Shown here piece by piece: positions 29,506 to 36,022 of a stretch of DNA of 36,022 bases. The notes beneath the pieces were generated by a model, which saw only the letters and a list, made by a program, of their open reading frames with translations, ran no database searches and was not told where the DNA came from. Location: positions 1-36,022 of the forward strand of contig CAMTMC010000029.1 of assembly GCA_947073515.1 (NCBI GenBank). The letters are read 5' to 3'. A program made the position numbers and the translations under genes. This stretch comes from an uncultured bacterium (GTDB taxonomy: Bacteria; Bacillota; Clostridia; Oscillospirales; Oscillospiraceae). How positions within the stretch are numbered: position 1 is the first letter of the stretch; each line of letters opens with the position of its first letter.

Positions 29506-30789
29506 ATGAGTGATTACGGCATCAATACCAAATGCGTCCAGGGCGGCTATACCCCCGGCAACGGGGAGCCCCGGCAGATCCCCATCATCCAGTCCACCAC
29601 CTTCAAATACGACACCAGCGAGGACATGGGCAAGCTGTTTGACCTGGAGGCCAGCGGCTACTTCTATACCCGGCTCCAGAACCCCACCAACGACATGGTG
29701 GCCGGCAAGATCCGGGACATGGAGGGGGGGACCGCCGCCATGCTCACCTCCTCCGGCCAGGCGGCCAATTTTTACGCCATTTTCAACATCGCTAACTGCG
29801 GCGACCACGTGGTGGCCTGCTCCACCATCTACGGGGGGACCTACAACCTGTTCCACGTGACCATGGGGAAGATGGGCGTCCAGTTTACCTTTGTAGCCCC
29901 CGACTGCTCCGATGAGGAGCTGGAGGCCGCCTTCCGCCCCAACACCAAGGCCGTCTTTGGCGAGACCATCGCCAACCCCGCCCTCACCGTGCTGGACATT
30001 GAGCGGTTCGCCAAAGCCGCCCATGCCCACGGGGTGCCCCTCATTGTGGACAACACCTTCGCCACCCCGGTGAACTGCCGGCCCTTTGAGTGGGGCTGCG
30101 ACATCGTCACCCACTCCACCACCAAGTACATGGACGGCCACGGGGCCGCCGTGGGCGGCTGTATTGTGGACAGCGGCAGATTTAACTGGCTGGCCCATCC
30201 GGACAAGTTCCCCGGGCTGTGTACCCCGGACGACAGCTACCACGGCGTCACCTACGCGGAGAAGTTCGGCCTGGCCGGGGCCTTCATCACCAAAGCCACC
30301 GCCCAGCTCATGCGGGACTTCGGGTCCATCCAGTCCCCCCAGAACGCCTTCCTGCTGAACCTGGGGCTGGAGAGCCTCCACGTCCGGATGCCCCGTCACT
30401 GTGAGAACGCCCTGGCGGCGGCCAAGTACCTGAAGGGCCACGAGAAGATCCGCTTTGTCACCTACCCCGGCCTGGAGGGGGATAAGTACTACGGCCTGGC
30501 CCAAAAATATATGCCAAACGGCACCTGCGGGGTGGTATCCTTCGGCTTCCAGGGGGGGCGCCAGGCCGCTGAGACCTTCATGAAGAACCTGAGGCTGGCC
30601 GCCATTGAGACCCACGTGGCCGACGCCCGGACCTGCTGCCTCCACCCGGCCTCCGCCACCCACCGGCAGATGAACAACCGGGAGCTGGAGGCCGCCGGCA
30701 TCACCCCGGACCTGGTGCGGCTGTCCTGCGGCATTGAGGATGCCGCCGACCTGATCGCCGACATCGGGCAGGCCCTGGAACAGGTGTGA
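29506..30789 (+). CDS. O-acetylhomoserine sulfhydrylase (PLP enzyme)
   Basis: This 427-residue enzyme joins sulfide and O-acetyl-L-homoserine to homocysteine, the direct-sulfhydrylation route to methionine. GYFYTRLQNPTNDM (51-64) and the PLP phosphate site TSSGQAAN (81-88) are family hallmarks. Asp182 in IVDNTFATP contacts the PLP ring, and Lys207 in THSTTKYMDGHG forms the Schiff base. The insertion after the lysine (DSGRFNWL) and the length mark the MetY/OAH group rather than the shorter MetB/MetC enzymes. The frame extends far upstream, but ATG 29506 follows a promoter and AAGAAGG. Sulfide released by the CyuA-like enzyme could feed it, a metabolic link rather than an operon link. Confidence 0.95.
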   Translation: MSDYGINTKCVQGGYTPGNGEPRQIPIIQSTTFKYDTSEDMGKLFDLEASGYFYTRLQNPTNDMVAGKIRDMEGGTAAMLTSSGQAANFYAIFNIANCGDHVVACSTIYGGTYNLFHVTMGKMGVQFTFVAPDCSDEELEAAFRPNTKAVFGETIANPALTVLDIERFAKAAHAHGVPLIVDNTFATPVNCRPFEWGCDIVTHSTTKYMDGHGAAVGGCIVDSGRFNWLAHPDKFPGLCTPDDSYHGVTYAEKFGLAGAFITKATAQLMRDFGSIQSPQNAFLLNLGLESLHVRMPRHCENALAAAKYLKGHEKIRFVTYPGLEGDKYYGLAQKYMPNGTCGVVSFGFQGGRQAAETFMKNLRLAAIETHVADARTCCLHPASATHRQMNNRELEAAGITPDLVRLSCGIEDAADLIADIGQALEQV

Positions 30790-30863
30790 TCCAGAGGCCA
30801 GCGACAAAAATGGACGGGGGGGGCGGCCCGAGAACCGGCTGTCCGCCCGGGAGAGGAATCAAT

Positions 30864-31256
30864 ATGAAAAACAATGCGGGAACGATTTTGATGTACAACT
30901 GCTCCGGCCCGGAGTTCTCCAAGCTGCGGCAGATCTTCGCCATGCTCCGCCTGCGGATGCGGGTGGTGGAGCCCGACCGGTACCACGTCCCTCTGGCGGA
31001 GTTGGAGAAGGGGATGGGGGAGCCCGGTGAGGCACAGGAGCCCCTGCCGGAGTCTATGCTGGTCTTCTGCGGCTTGGGGGATCTGCTGCTCAACCGGGTG
31101 CTGGAGGTGATCCGGGTGGCCCAGCTGCCGCCCGTCGGGATGAAGGCGGTGCTCACCGCCAACAACCGGGAGTGGAACACCCGGGAGCTCTATGAGGAGC
31201 TGCTCCGGGAGCGGGAGGAGATCGCCGCCCAGAGGGCCCAGGGCGAAAAGAAGTAA
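30864..31256 (+). CDS. DUF3783 domain protein
   Basis: This 130-residue protein begins MKNNAGTILMYNCSGPEFSKL and continues RQIFAMLRLRMRVVEPDRY. Near the middle are SMLVFCGLGDLLLNRVLEVI and PVGMKAVLTANNREWN, followed by a charged helix (YEELLREREEIAAQR). That order fits DUF3783, a short clostridial family of unknown function. It starts 74 bases after the sulfhydrylase stop with GAGAGG upstream and may share its transcript. No catalytic residues or membrane segment are visible. Confidence 0.75.
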   Translation: MKNNAGTILMYNCSGPEFSKLRQIFAMLRLRMRVVEPDRYHVPLAELEKGMGEPGEAQEPLPESMLVFCGLGDLLLNRVLEVIRVAQLPPVGMKAVLTANNREWNTRELYEELLREREEIAAQRAQGEKK

Positions 31257-31272
31257 ATCGGGAAAATCCTTA

Positions 31273-31301
31273 TTGACAAATCCTCCCGGCCACGGTATAA
31301 T
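31273..31301 (+). promoter_or_regulatory. Consensus sigma-A promoter of tRNA-Leu
   Basis: TTGACA (31273-31278) and TATAAT (31296-31301) are both perfect and 17 bases apart. The short leader forms an 8-bp hairpin (31307-31314 with 31319-31326) immediately before the tRNA. Confidence 0.9.
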
Positions 31302-31330
31302 AACGAAGCGGTTTGAGAAAACCGCTCTTT

Positions 31331-31417
31331 GCGGCTGTGCTGGAATTGGTAGACTGGCAAGCTTGAGGTGCTTGTGTCCGGACGGGCGTACGGGTTCGAC
31401 TCCCGTCAGCCGCACCA
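31331..31417 (+). tRNA. tRNA-Leu (GAG)
   Basis: The acceptor stem GCGGCTG (31331-31337) pairs with CAGCCGC (31407-31413) over seven bases. The anticodon stem CAAGC/GCTTG encloses the loop TTGAGGT, giving anticodon GAG, which reads CUC and CUU leucine codons. A long class II variable arm precedes the T-arm ACGGG-TTCGACT-CCCGT. CCA is encoded (31415-31417). Confidence 0.95.
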
Positions 31418-31425
31418 ACTTGAAC

Positions 31426-31478
31426 GACCCTACTTGCTCTGAACAGATTGTTGTCAGTTGTTCGGATTAGGTAGGGTC
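31426..31478 (+). terminator. Hairpin after tRNA-Leu
   Basis: GACCCTAC (31426-31433) pairs with GTAGGGTC (31471-31478), with an inner GAACA/TGTTC stem. ATTCTTTGCTTG follows. It is the probable transcript end of the tRNA gene. Confidence 0.5.
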
Positions 31479-31580
31479 ATTCTTTGCTTGTATTCCTTGA
31501 AGTGCAATAGTTACAGGCTTTTTCAACTTTGGAAGACATATGTCACTGAGTAAAAGCAAACAATTCAAAATTAGGGAGCA

Positions 31581-31626
31581 ACCAGCGGAGGTCAAGGTGT
31601 AAAAGCCTTGGCCTCCGCTGGTTTAT
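31581..31626 (+). terminator. Intrinsic terminator-like hairpin in the relic region
   Basis: A 17-bp stem (31581-31597 with 31606-31622) with one wobble is followed by TTTATT. Nothing upstream on the plus strand except tRNA-Leu uses it now; it may be left from the conjugative element. Confidence 0.65.
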
Positions 31627-31890
31627 TGGCCTTATTCTGTTTTATTCTGTGCGTCCTGTCACTCCGCTAACTCCCGCTGTCCTTTGTTCGCTGTCATAGT
31701 ATTTCCATATTTCCGGGACGAAGAAGCGGGCAAGGTTTCTACAATTGCCTGTGGCAGCTTTATTTCACAGGCTGCTTTATTAGGCTGATCTTTCAGCAAA
31801 TACGTTCCCCCTTTCCAAAAACGCAGGACAAGACCCGCAGGTGGGAGGACTAGGGAAAGAGTAAGCTGTCCCTCCATCCGAGGCCGGTTA

Positions 31891-32125
31891 TCAGTTTACG
31901 CCGAGAATGGCATGGATGAACTTGTTTTCCAGACGGCTTTTCATGTACTCGTCTAGGCGGACATGGGGACAGCTGCTTTCGTCGTAGACCGTCCGGGTGC
32001 AGAGCTTGTTTATGTAGCCCTCGTAGTAGCGCAAAACCTGCTCCACAGCGTCAGCGTCCCCGACTTGGGCCGCGTTGCTCGCCGCCAGCGACAGCAGTAC
32101 GGCCCTTGTAGTTCCGGCGCTTCAT
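31891..32125 (-). pseudogene. Relic of conjugative-element genes (Tn916/Tn1549-type), two fragments fused
   Basis: On the minus strand, ATG 32125 begins MKRRNYKGR, a start I associate with a small gene of Tn1549-like elements, but the frame soon stops. In a second frame, 31891-32100 encodes an end with DADAVEQVLRYYEGYI, then DESSCPHVRLDEYMKSRLEN. That resembles the helix-turn-helix protein of Tn916-like elements, usually containing HYEGYI, RTLYDEYGNPH and DEYLRRRLE. The out-of-frame join suggests an internal deletion. Identification is from memory of these families. Confidence 0.55.
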
Positions 32126-32278
32126 GGCGTTAACCTCTTGTCCCCACGGCCCGTTTTTTCGCGGACGTTCAGCTGTCCGCCAAATCCAGCACCAGGCGCA
32201 AAATAAAACGCTTTGCTTCTGCTCCGGCAGACAAGAAAAAGCGTCAGAACCCCGTTGACTGCTGATCTGGCCCCCAAG

Positions 32279-32710
32279 TCAAGGACAATGGCAGGGTGTC
32301 ATGCTGAGATCTAGGATGATTTCGCAAAAAGGGGGCTTTGGGGAGAGATCTGTCTTAAGGGGTAAACGCCTGATTCCGTTAATAACGCTCATTGCTGTAA
32401 AGTCTGCCAAATCGTCTATGCGAGCAAGGAGGCCATTGTACTCACCGCAGAAGGCCAAATCCAACCCATCTTTCACGTGTCCGAAGAAGCCCTCTTGCGG
32501 TGTGTTGTCCCAACAGTTGGCTTTCCTAGACATGGACTGACGCAGCTGATTGTCTCGGATGGTTTGAACGGATTTCAAGCTGGTGTAGTGGGAACTATGA
32601 TCGCTGTTGATCAGGGTTTCTGCCTGTAGGCACGCTATCCAGAACCATATGCAGGTAGGTAATGCCTGTCAGCAAGGCTTTCCGCAGACCATGTTCCGGG
32701 AACTCTTACT
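32279..32710 (-). pseudogene. IS3-family transposase (OrfB) remnant
   Basis: The minus-strand frame 32279-32578 holds QSMSRKANCWDNTPQEGFFG, close to the NCWDNAPQESFFG motif around the catalytic Glu of IS3/IS150 transposases, followed by HVKDGLDL. Upstream, in shifted frames, are INSDHSSHYTS (the second Asp region) and LLTGITYLHMVLDS (the first Asp region). The frameshifts and missing N-terminal half show it is dead. The C-terminal end is degenerate. Confidence 0.75.
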
Positions 32711-32930
32711 GTAAAAGATTGGGGGATATATGGCTTGTTCTTATTGGGTTGAGCATCCGGTGGTATAGATTTACCTTTCGGATGGGACACTTTAAGCTAT
32801 ATTTATTCATAATTCTTCAGATTTTTTTGTGATTCATGTATACAGGAGTTTCTAAATACAGGAAATGCACATAAATACGGTGCGCTTCTTTTGCGTATCT
32901 ACGAAATCTTTTTAATTTAAAAAATTTCAG

Positions 32931-32959
32931 TTGATAAAAAGGCCAGCATATAGTACAAT
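32931..32959 (+). promoter_or_regulatory. Promoter of the SRP RNA gene
   Basis: -35 TTGATA (32931-32936) and -10 TACAAT (32954-32959) are 17 bases apart, placing the start just before the RNA's terminal stem. Confidence 0.75.
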
Positions 32960-32978
32960 AAGAAACAGCTTTTGTTCC

Positions 32979-33281
32979 GCCTCGGCGCGGAGCGAGGCCG
33001 CACTAGTCGGGGAGATAGCGGTGCCCTGTACCCGCGATCCGCTACAGCGGGGATGAATCCCGGCCCCCGGACGTGTGATGTGCCGTCTGCCCTGGATAAG
33101 CAGTGATGATAGACCGGTCCCGCGCAACGCGGCTCCGTGAACCGTGTCAGGCGGGGAACCGAGCAGCACTAAGCGGCCCGCCGTGTGTGCCGCGGGGGTA
33201 CTGTTCTTGAGCCGGCTGTCCAGGTAACGGGCAGATCCCACGCTTCAAAGGCCGGTGTGCGGTCTCGCTCCGCGCCGAGGC
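32979..33281 (+). ncRNA. ffs: Signal recognition particle RNA (large, Bacillus type)
   Basis: The ends pair over 18 perfect bases (from 32979 and to 33281). The Alu domain is seen as GGGGAGATAGCGGTGCCCTG and the CCGCTACAGCGGGG stem at about 33010-33060. The S domain loop reads GTCAGGCGGGGAACCGAGCA near 33146, with AGCACTAAG after it, the conserved Ffh-binding helix 8. At about 303 bases it is the long form with an Alu domain, as in Bacillus and many clostridia. Location just before dnaX is common in Firmicutes. Confidence 0.92.
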
Positions 33282-33580
33282 AAACTTCATATCGTCTGCG
33301 TTCGCCAGACGGCGTGCGCGCGCCCGTTTCGTTGCCGCTCCCCTCCAAACGGGACCCGCCGGGCCCGCCTTTGGGCGGCGGCTCCGCCACCGGTTTGGCC
33401 TCCTCCCGCTGTTTCTGTCAGAAAGCGAAAAGCCCTTTTGAGGGGGGGCGGAGGATTGTATATCCCGGAGCGAAATGGTTGAAACAAATGATATCCGCTG
33501 TGGCGGGGACGCGGGGGGACAATCCCCGCCTGGTTTCGCCAGGGGCCCCGTTCCAAAGGGTTTTTTTGGAGGTGAACAGC
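33282..33580 (+). other. Leader region between the SRP RNA and dnaX
   Basis: No gene is seen. It has several short hairpins: CGTCTG/CAGACG (33293-33311) right after the SRP RNA, GGGGA/TCCCC (near 33515-33530) and CCTGG/CCAGG (about 33529-33543) just before the dnaX ribosome site. The plus-strand frame is open across it into dnaX but has no ribosome site and crosses the SRP RNA, so it is not coding. Confidence 0.5.
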
Positions 33581-35377
33581 TTGTACCAGGCATTATACCG
33601 GAAGTGGCGGCCCAAGACCTTTGACGAGGTGGCGGGCCAGGGGCACATTACCGACACGCTCAAGCGCCAGGTGGCGGGGGACCGCCTGTCCCACGCCTAT
33701 CTGTTCACTGGCACCCGGGGGACGGGCAAGACCAGCTGCGCCAAAATTCTGTCCCGGGCCGTGAACTGCCAGAACCCCCAGGACGGCAACCCCTGCAACC
33801 AGTGCCCCGCCTGCCTGGGCATTGAGAACGGCTCGATACTGGACGTGCTGGAGCTGGACGCCGCCTCCAATAACGGGGTGGATCAAGTCCGGGCCCTCCG
33901 GGACGAGGCGGTGTACACCCCCGCCGCCGTCCGGAAGCGGGTGTACATCGTGGACGAGGTGCATATGCTGTCCACCCCCGCCTTCAACGCCCTGCTGAAA
34001 ATCCTGGAGGAGCCGCCCCCCCATCTGATGTTCATCCTGGCCACCACGGAGCTGCACAAGGTGCCCGCCACCATCAGGAGCCGGTGCCAGCAGTTCGCCT
34101 TTAAGCGCATCCTGCCTGGGGAGATTGCCCAGCGGCTGTCCTATGTGGCGGAGCGGGAAGGGATAGAATTGACCCCGGAGGGGGCCGCTTTACTGGCCCG
34201 GCTGGCCGATGGCGGCATGCGGGACGGCCTGTCCCTGCTGGACCAGTGCTCCGGCGGGGGACAGCGGGTGGACGAACAGGCTATTTTAGACACTTTGGGT
34301 CTGGCGGGCAATCTGGAGACCGCCGCCCTAATGGAACAGCTGGCCGCTCGGGACACCGGGGCGGCGCTGGAGACCCTGGCCCGGCTGTACGCCAACGGCA
34401 AGGATGTGGCCGCCACGCTGGGGGAGCTGTCCTCCTTGGCCCGGGATTTGCTTTTGAGAAAAACCGCCCCCCAGGGGGGTGCCGCCCTGCTGACCGGGGG
34501 ATATGACGAGGCCACCATGCGGAAACTGGGGGAGGCCCTCTCCGCCCAGCGCCTGCTGTATATGCTCACCACCCTCCAACAGGCCATTGCCGGACTGGCC
34601 CGGAGCGGCAACCGCCGGGTTGACGGGGAGCTGTGCCTCATCCGCCTCAGCGACGAGGGGTTGGACGAGTCCTTCGCCGGGCTGTCCGCCCGGATCGCCC
34701 GGGTGGAGGAGAGAATGTCCCAAAGAGTCCCCGCTCCTCCGCCTTCCCCGTCGGGGGACCGGAGGGGGGCGTCAGGGGGGAACTGTCCGTCCCCCGAAGG
34801 CGGGCCGCCGGACGAAGCCCGGCCCGTTGTTTCCCCGGAAACAACACGAATGGAGGATCTCCCCCCCTGGGAGGAGGAGCGGCCCCCGCTGCCCGAGGAG
34901 CCCCCGGAGGAGGCCGGCTACGTCTTTGACGGGTTGCCCGCGCCCCCGTCGGCCCGGCCCAAGGAGGAGCCCGCCCCCCCGCCGGCCCGGCGGGACAAGG
35001 TCCCCCCACCGGCGCCCCCCCAGGGGGGCGGTGACCGGGCCTTCTGGCCCTCCTTCGCCGCCGGACTGCGGGGGAAGGTCACCCCCACGGTGATGCCCTA
35101 CCTCACCAATCCGGCCAAGGTGGCCGGGGTGTGGAAAAACGGCCAGCTGACCCTGTGGGTGGACAGCGAGTTCACCCGCTCCATGCTCAACAAGCCCGCC
35201 ATCCTGGATGGCGTGGCCAAGGCGGCGGCCGCCGCGTTTGGGGGGACGCCCCAGGTGGGCGTGGTGGTGGGAAAGCCCCCGGAGGGGGATTCCGCCCCGG
35301 TTTCCGCCCCGGTGGAAAAGGATCCGCTGGACGACCTGATGTCCTTCAGCGGGCTGGACAATATCACCATTCAATAA
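33581..35377 (+). CDS. dnaX: DNA polymerase III subunit gamma/tau
   Basis: This is the clamp-loader ATPase of the replisome (598 residues). Walker A is GTRGTGKTS (44-52). A zinc module has Cys63, Cys72, Cys75 and Cys78. Walker B is VDEVH (124-128), and the SRC motif with the arginine finger is at 167-169. Domain III continues to about 365. A Pro-rich, low-complexity linker (about 380-485) leads to the tau C-terminal domain (GLRGKVTPTVMPYLTNPAKV onward). The start is the TTG at 33581, encoding the conserved beginning YQALYRKWRPKTFDEV, with GGAGGT eight bases upstream. The frame extends 132 codons further back but overlaps the SRP RNA. No slippery heptamer for a gamma form was noticed. Confidence 0.95.
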   Translation: MYQALYRKWRPKTFDEVAGQGHITDTLKRQVAGDRLSHAYLFTGTRGTGKTSCAKILSRAVNCQNPQDGNPCNQCPACLGIENGSILDVLELDAASNNGVDQVRALRDEAVYTPAAVRKRVYIVDEVHMLSTPAFNALLKILEEPPPHLMFILATTELHKVPATIRSRCQQFAFKRILPGEIAQRLSYVAEREGIELTPEGAALLARLADGGMRDGLSLLDQCSGGGQRVDEQAILDTLGLAGNLETAALMEQLAARDTGAALETLARLYANGKDVAATLGELSSLARDLLLRKTAPQGGAALLTGGYDEATMRKLGEALSAQRLLYMLTTLQQAIAGLARSGNRRVDGELCLIRLSDEGLDESFAGLSARIARVEERMSQRVPAPPPSPSGDRRGASGGNCPSPEGGPPDEARPVVSPETTRMEDLPPWEEERPPLPEEPPEEAGYVFDGLPAPPSARPKEEPAPPPARRDKVPPPAPPQGGGDRAFWPSFAAGLRGKVTPTVMPYLTNPAKVAGVWKNGQLTLWVDSEFTRSMLNKPAILDGVAKAAAAAFGGTPQVGVVVGKPPEGDSAPVSAPVEKDPLDDLMSFSGLDNITIQ

Positions 35378-35428
35378 AAACGGGCGGCCTGAGCCACCCC
35401 GATCAAACAAGCTAAAGGAGAGTATTAC

Positions 35429-35773
35429 ATGGCGAAAGGTTACGGCCGGGGGATGCCCGGCATGGGCGGCGGCATGAATATGAATATGCTCAAGCAGGCC
35501 CAGAAGATGCAGCAGGACATGATGCGGATGCAGCAGGAGCTCCAGGAGAAGGAGTACCAGGCCGCCGCTGGGGGTGGGGTGGTTTCCGCCACGGTTAACG
35601 GCAAGCACGAGCTGAGGAACCTTGTCATTGACCCGGAGGCGGTAGACCCCGATGACGTGGAGATGCTCCAGGACATGATTGTGGCCGCTGTCAACGAGGC
35701 CATGCGGGCCGCCGACAGCGACGCGGCCTCCACCATGCAGAGCCTGACCGGCGGGCTGGGCCTGCCCTTCTAA
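35429..35773 (+). CDS. ybaB: YbaB/EbfC family nucleoid-associated protein
   Basis: This 114-residue DNA-binding protein has a Gly/Met-rich start (GYGRGMPGMGGGMNMNMLKQ), then the helix KMQQDMMRMQQELQEKEY and the core VVSATVNGKHELRNLVIDPEAV. It ends in LTGGLGLPF, typical of the family. YbaB dimers bind DNA as tweezers and act in nucleoid organisation and recombination. It lies 51 bases after dnaX, the conserved dnaX-ybaB-recR order, but a terminator follows and recR is not adjacent. Start: ATG with AAAGGAG eight bases upstream. Confidence 0.93.
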   Translation: MAKGYGRGMPGMGGGMNMNMLKQAQKMQQDMMRMQQELQEKEYQAAAGGGVVSATVNGKHELRNLVIDPEAVDPDDVEMLQDMIVAAVNEAMRAADSDAASTMQSLTGGLGLPF

Positions 35774-35841
35774 CCGGAGTGAACGGATTCCCTTCCAGCT
35801 TCGTGGTTCGCTGGGAAAATCACGCCTCTATGAAAACGCAG

Positions 35842-35885
35842 ACGGCCCAGGGAGGGCATTGTCCTCCCCGGGCCGTATTTTTGCC
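35842..35885 (+). terminator. Intrinsic terminator of the dnaX-ybaB operon
   Basis: ACGGCCC and GGGAGG (from 35842) pair with CCTCCC and GGGCCGT (to 35876) with one internal mismatch, followed by ATTTTTG. Confidence 0.85.
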
Positions 35886-35950
35886 GGAATTTGAATGTGA
35901 GGCGCCTGCTATACCCTTTTTGCGGAAATCAGCGCAGACTAGATAGTGTC

Positions 35951-35979
35951 TACACACGAGGCAGGGGCTGTGATAGAAT
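35951..35979 (+). promoter_or_regulatory. Possible promoter for the gene at the window end
   Basis: TACACA (35951-35956) and TAGAAT (35974-35979) are 17 bases apart. The pair is flanked by AGATAGT (35941-35947) and ACTATCT (35983-35989), an inverted repeat that could be an operator. Confidence 0.35.
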
Positions 35980-36010
35980 GGAACTATCTTAAAAGAAGGG
36001 GGACAGAAAG

Positions 36011-36022
36011 ATGGATGCATCC
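36011..36022 (+). CDS. Start of a gene cut by the window end
   Basis: An ATG at 36011 follows AAGGGGGACAGAAAG, a good ribosome site, and a possible promoter. Only four codons (Met-Asp-Ala-Ser) are inside the window, so the product cannot be named. Confidence 0.35.

Larger units (their letters stand above)
31418..32978. other. Decayed mobile-DNA region between tRNA-Leu and the SRP RNA
   Basis: About 1.5 kb without an intact gene. It is richer in A and T than the rest of the window, especially 32740-32960. It holds a terminator hairpin, fused relics of conjugative-element genes and a broken IS3-type transposase, listed separately. A minus-strand ORF at 31659-31877 (72 codons) has no ribosome site and no recognisable motif. 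From 32740 to 32930 I see nothing but AT-rich sequence. No second copy of the tRNA 3' end was found, so no attachment site can be shown. Confidence 0.6.

Noticed and set aside
31659-31877. 72-codon minus-strand ORF after the conjugative-element relic
   Set aside because: No ribosome site and no recognisable motif. It lies in decayed DNA and is probably a chance open frame or a fragment.
31418-32978. CRISPR array or phage genes in the gene-poor region
   Set aside because: No regularly spaced direct repeats and no cas or phage structural motifs were seen; the recognisable pieces are conjugative-element and IS3 relics.
33185-33580. N-terminal extension of dnaX by 132 codons
   Set aside because: It would run through the SRP RNA and has no conserved sequence. 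The TTG at 33581 with GGAGGT gives the standard start of the protein.

Overview
The window is GC-rich Gram-positive DNA from an anaerobic spore-former, most likely a gut Oscillospiraceae close to Flavonifractor, Lawsonibacter or Oscillibacter. The pointers are spoIVB followed by spo0A, a GerM-domain lipoprotein, a large Bacillus-type SRP RNA, oxygen-sensitive Fe-S enzymes (two-subunit L-serine dehydratase, CyuA-like desulfidase, ferredoxin-like aldo/keto reductase) and strong sigma-A promoters. The species placement is inference; no 16S or marker alignment was possible.

Layout. 1-7184 (minus): a YitT-type membrane protein cut by the window edge, then a housekeeping operon that reads parE-like topoisomerase B subunit, P-loop kinase, sdaAB, sdaAA, parC-like topoisomerase A subunit. 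7474-15547 (minus): one catabolic operon, reading CyuA-like cysteine desulfidase, lipoprotein peptide-binding protein, two permeases, two ATPases and a C45 (acyl-CoA:6-APA acyltransferase type) amidohydrolase. A LysR regulator is divergent from it (15757-16770). 16724-20443 (minus): a uroporphyrinogen-decarboxylase-family protein behind a creatinase-like M24 protein, and a separately promoted Fe-S aldo/keto reductase. 20718-24599 (plus): Sir2 deacylase, Spx/ArsC-like protein, spoIVB, spo0A and a small TSCPD-domain protein. 24742-26103 (minus): a sporulation-type D-Ala-D-Ala carboxypeptidase. 26220-31256 (plus): ComEA-like HhH protein, PhoB-type regulator, histidine kinase, GerM-like lipoprotein, O-acetylhomoserine sulfhydrylase and a DUF3783 protein. 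31331-31417 is tRNA-Leu(GAG). 31418-32930 is a decayed stretch with relics of an integrative conjugative element and an IS3-type transposase. 32979-33281 is the SRP RNA, followed by dnaX and ybaB.

The most striking observation is that the spo0A gene at the conserved spoIVB-spo0A locus encodes Glu57 where the phospho-accepting Asp is expected, with further changes in the acidic pocket, while the DNA-binding domain is intact. Its promoter region carries four 0A-box-like motifs, two of them in tandem at exactly 10 bp. Other points of interest are the import-and-cleavage operon pairing a C45 enzyme with a cysteine desulfidase, a pita-bread (M24) protein that has lost three of five metal ligands in a creatinase-like pattern, a divergent topoisomerase pair split by serine dehydratase genes, and a candidate short intergenic repeat family present three times.

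All positions come from reading the sequence by eye. Family names rest on remembered motifs, not on database searches.
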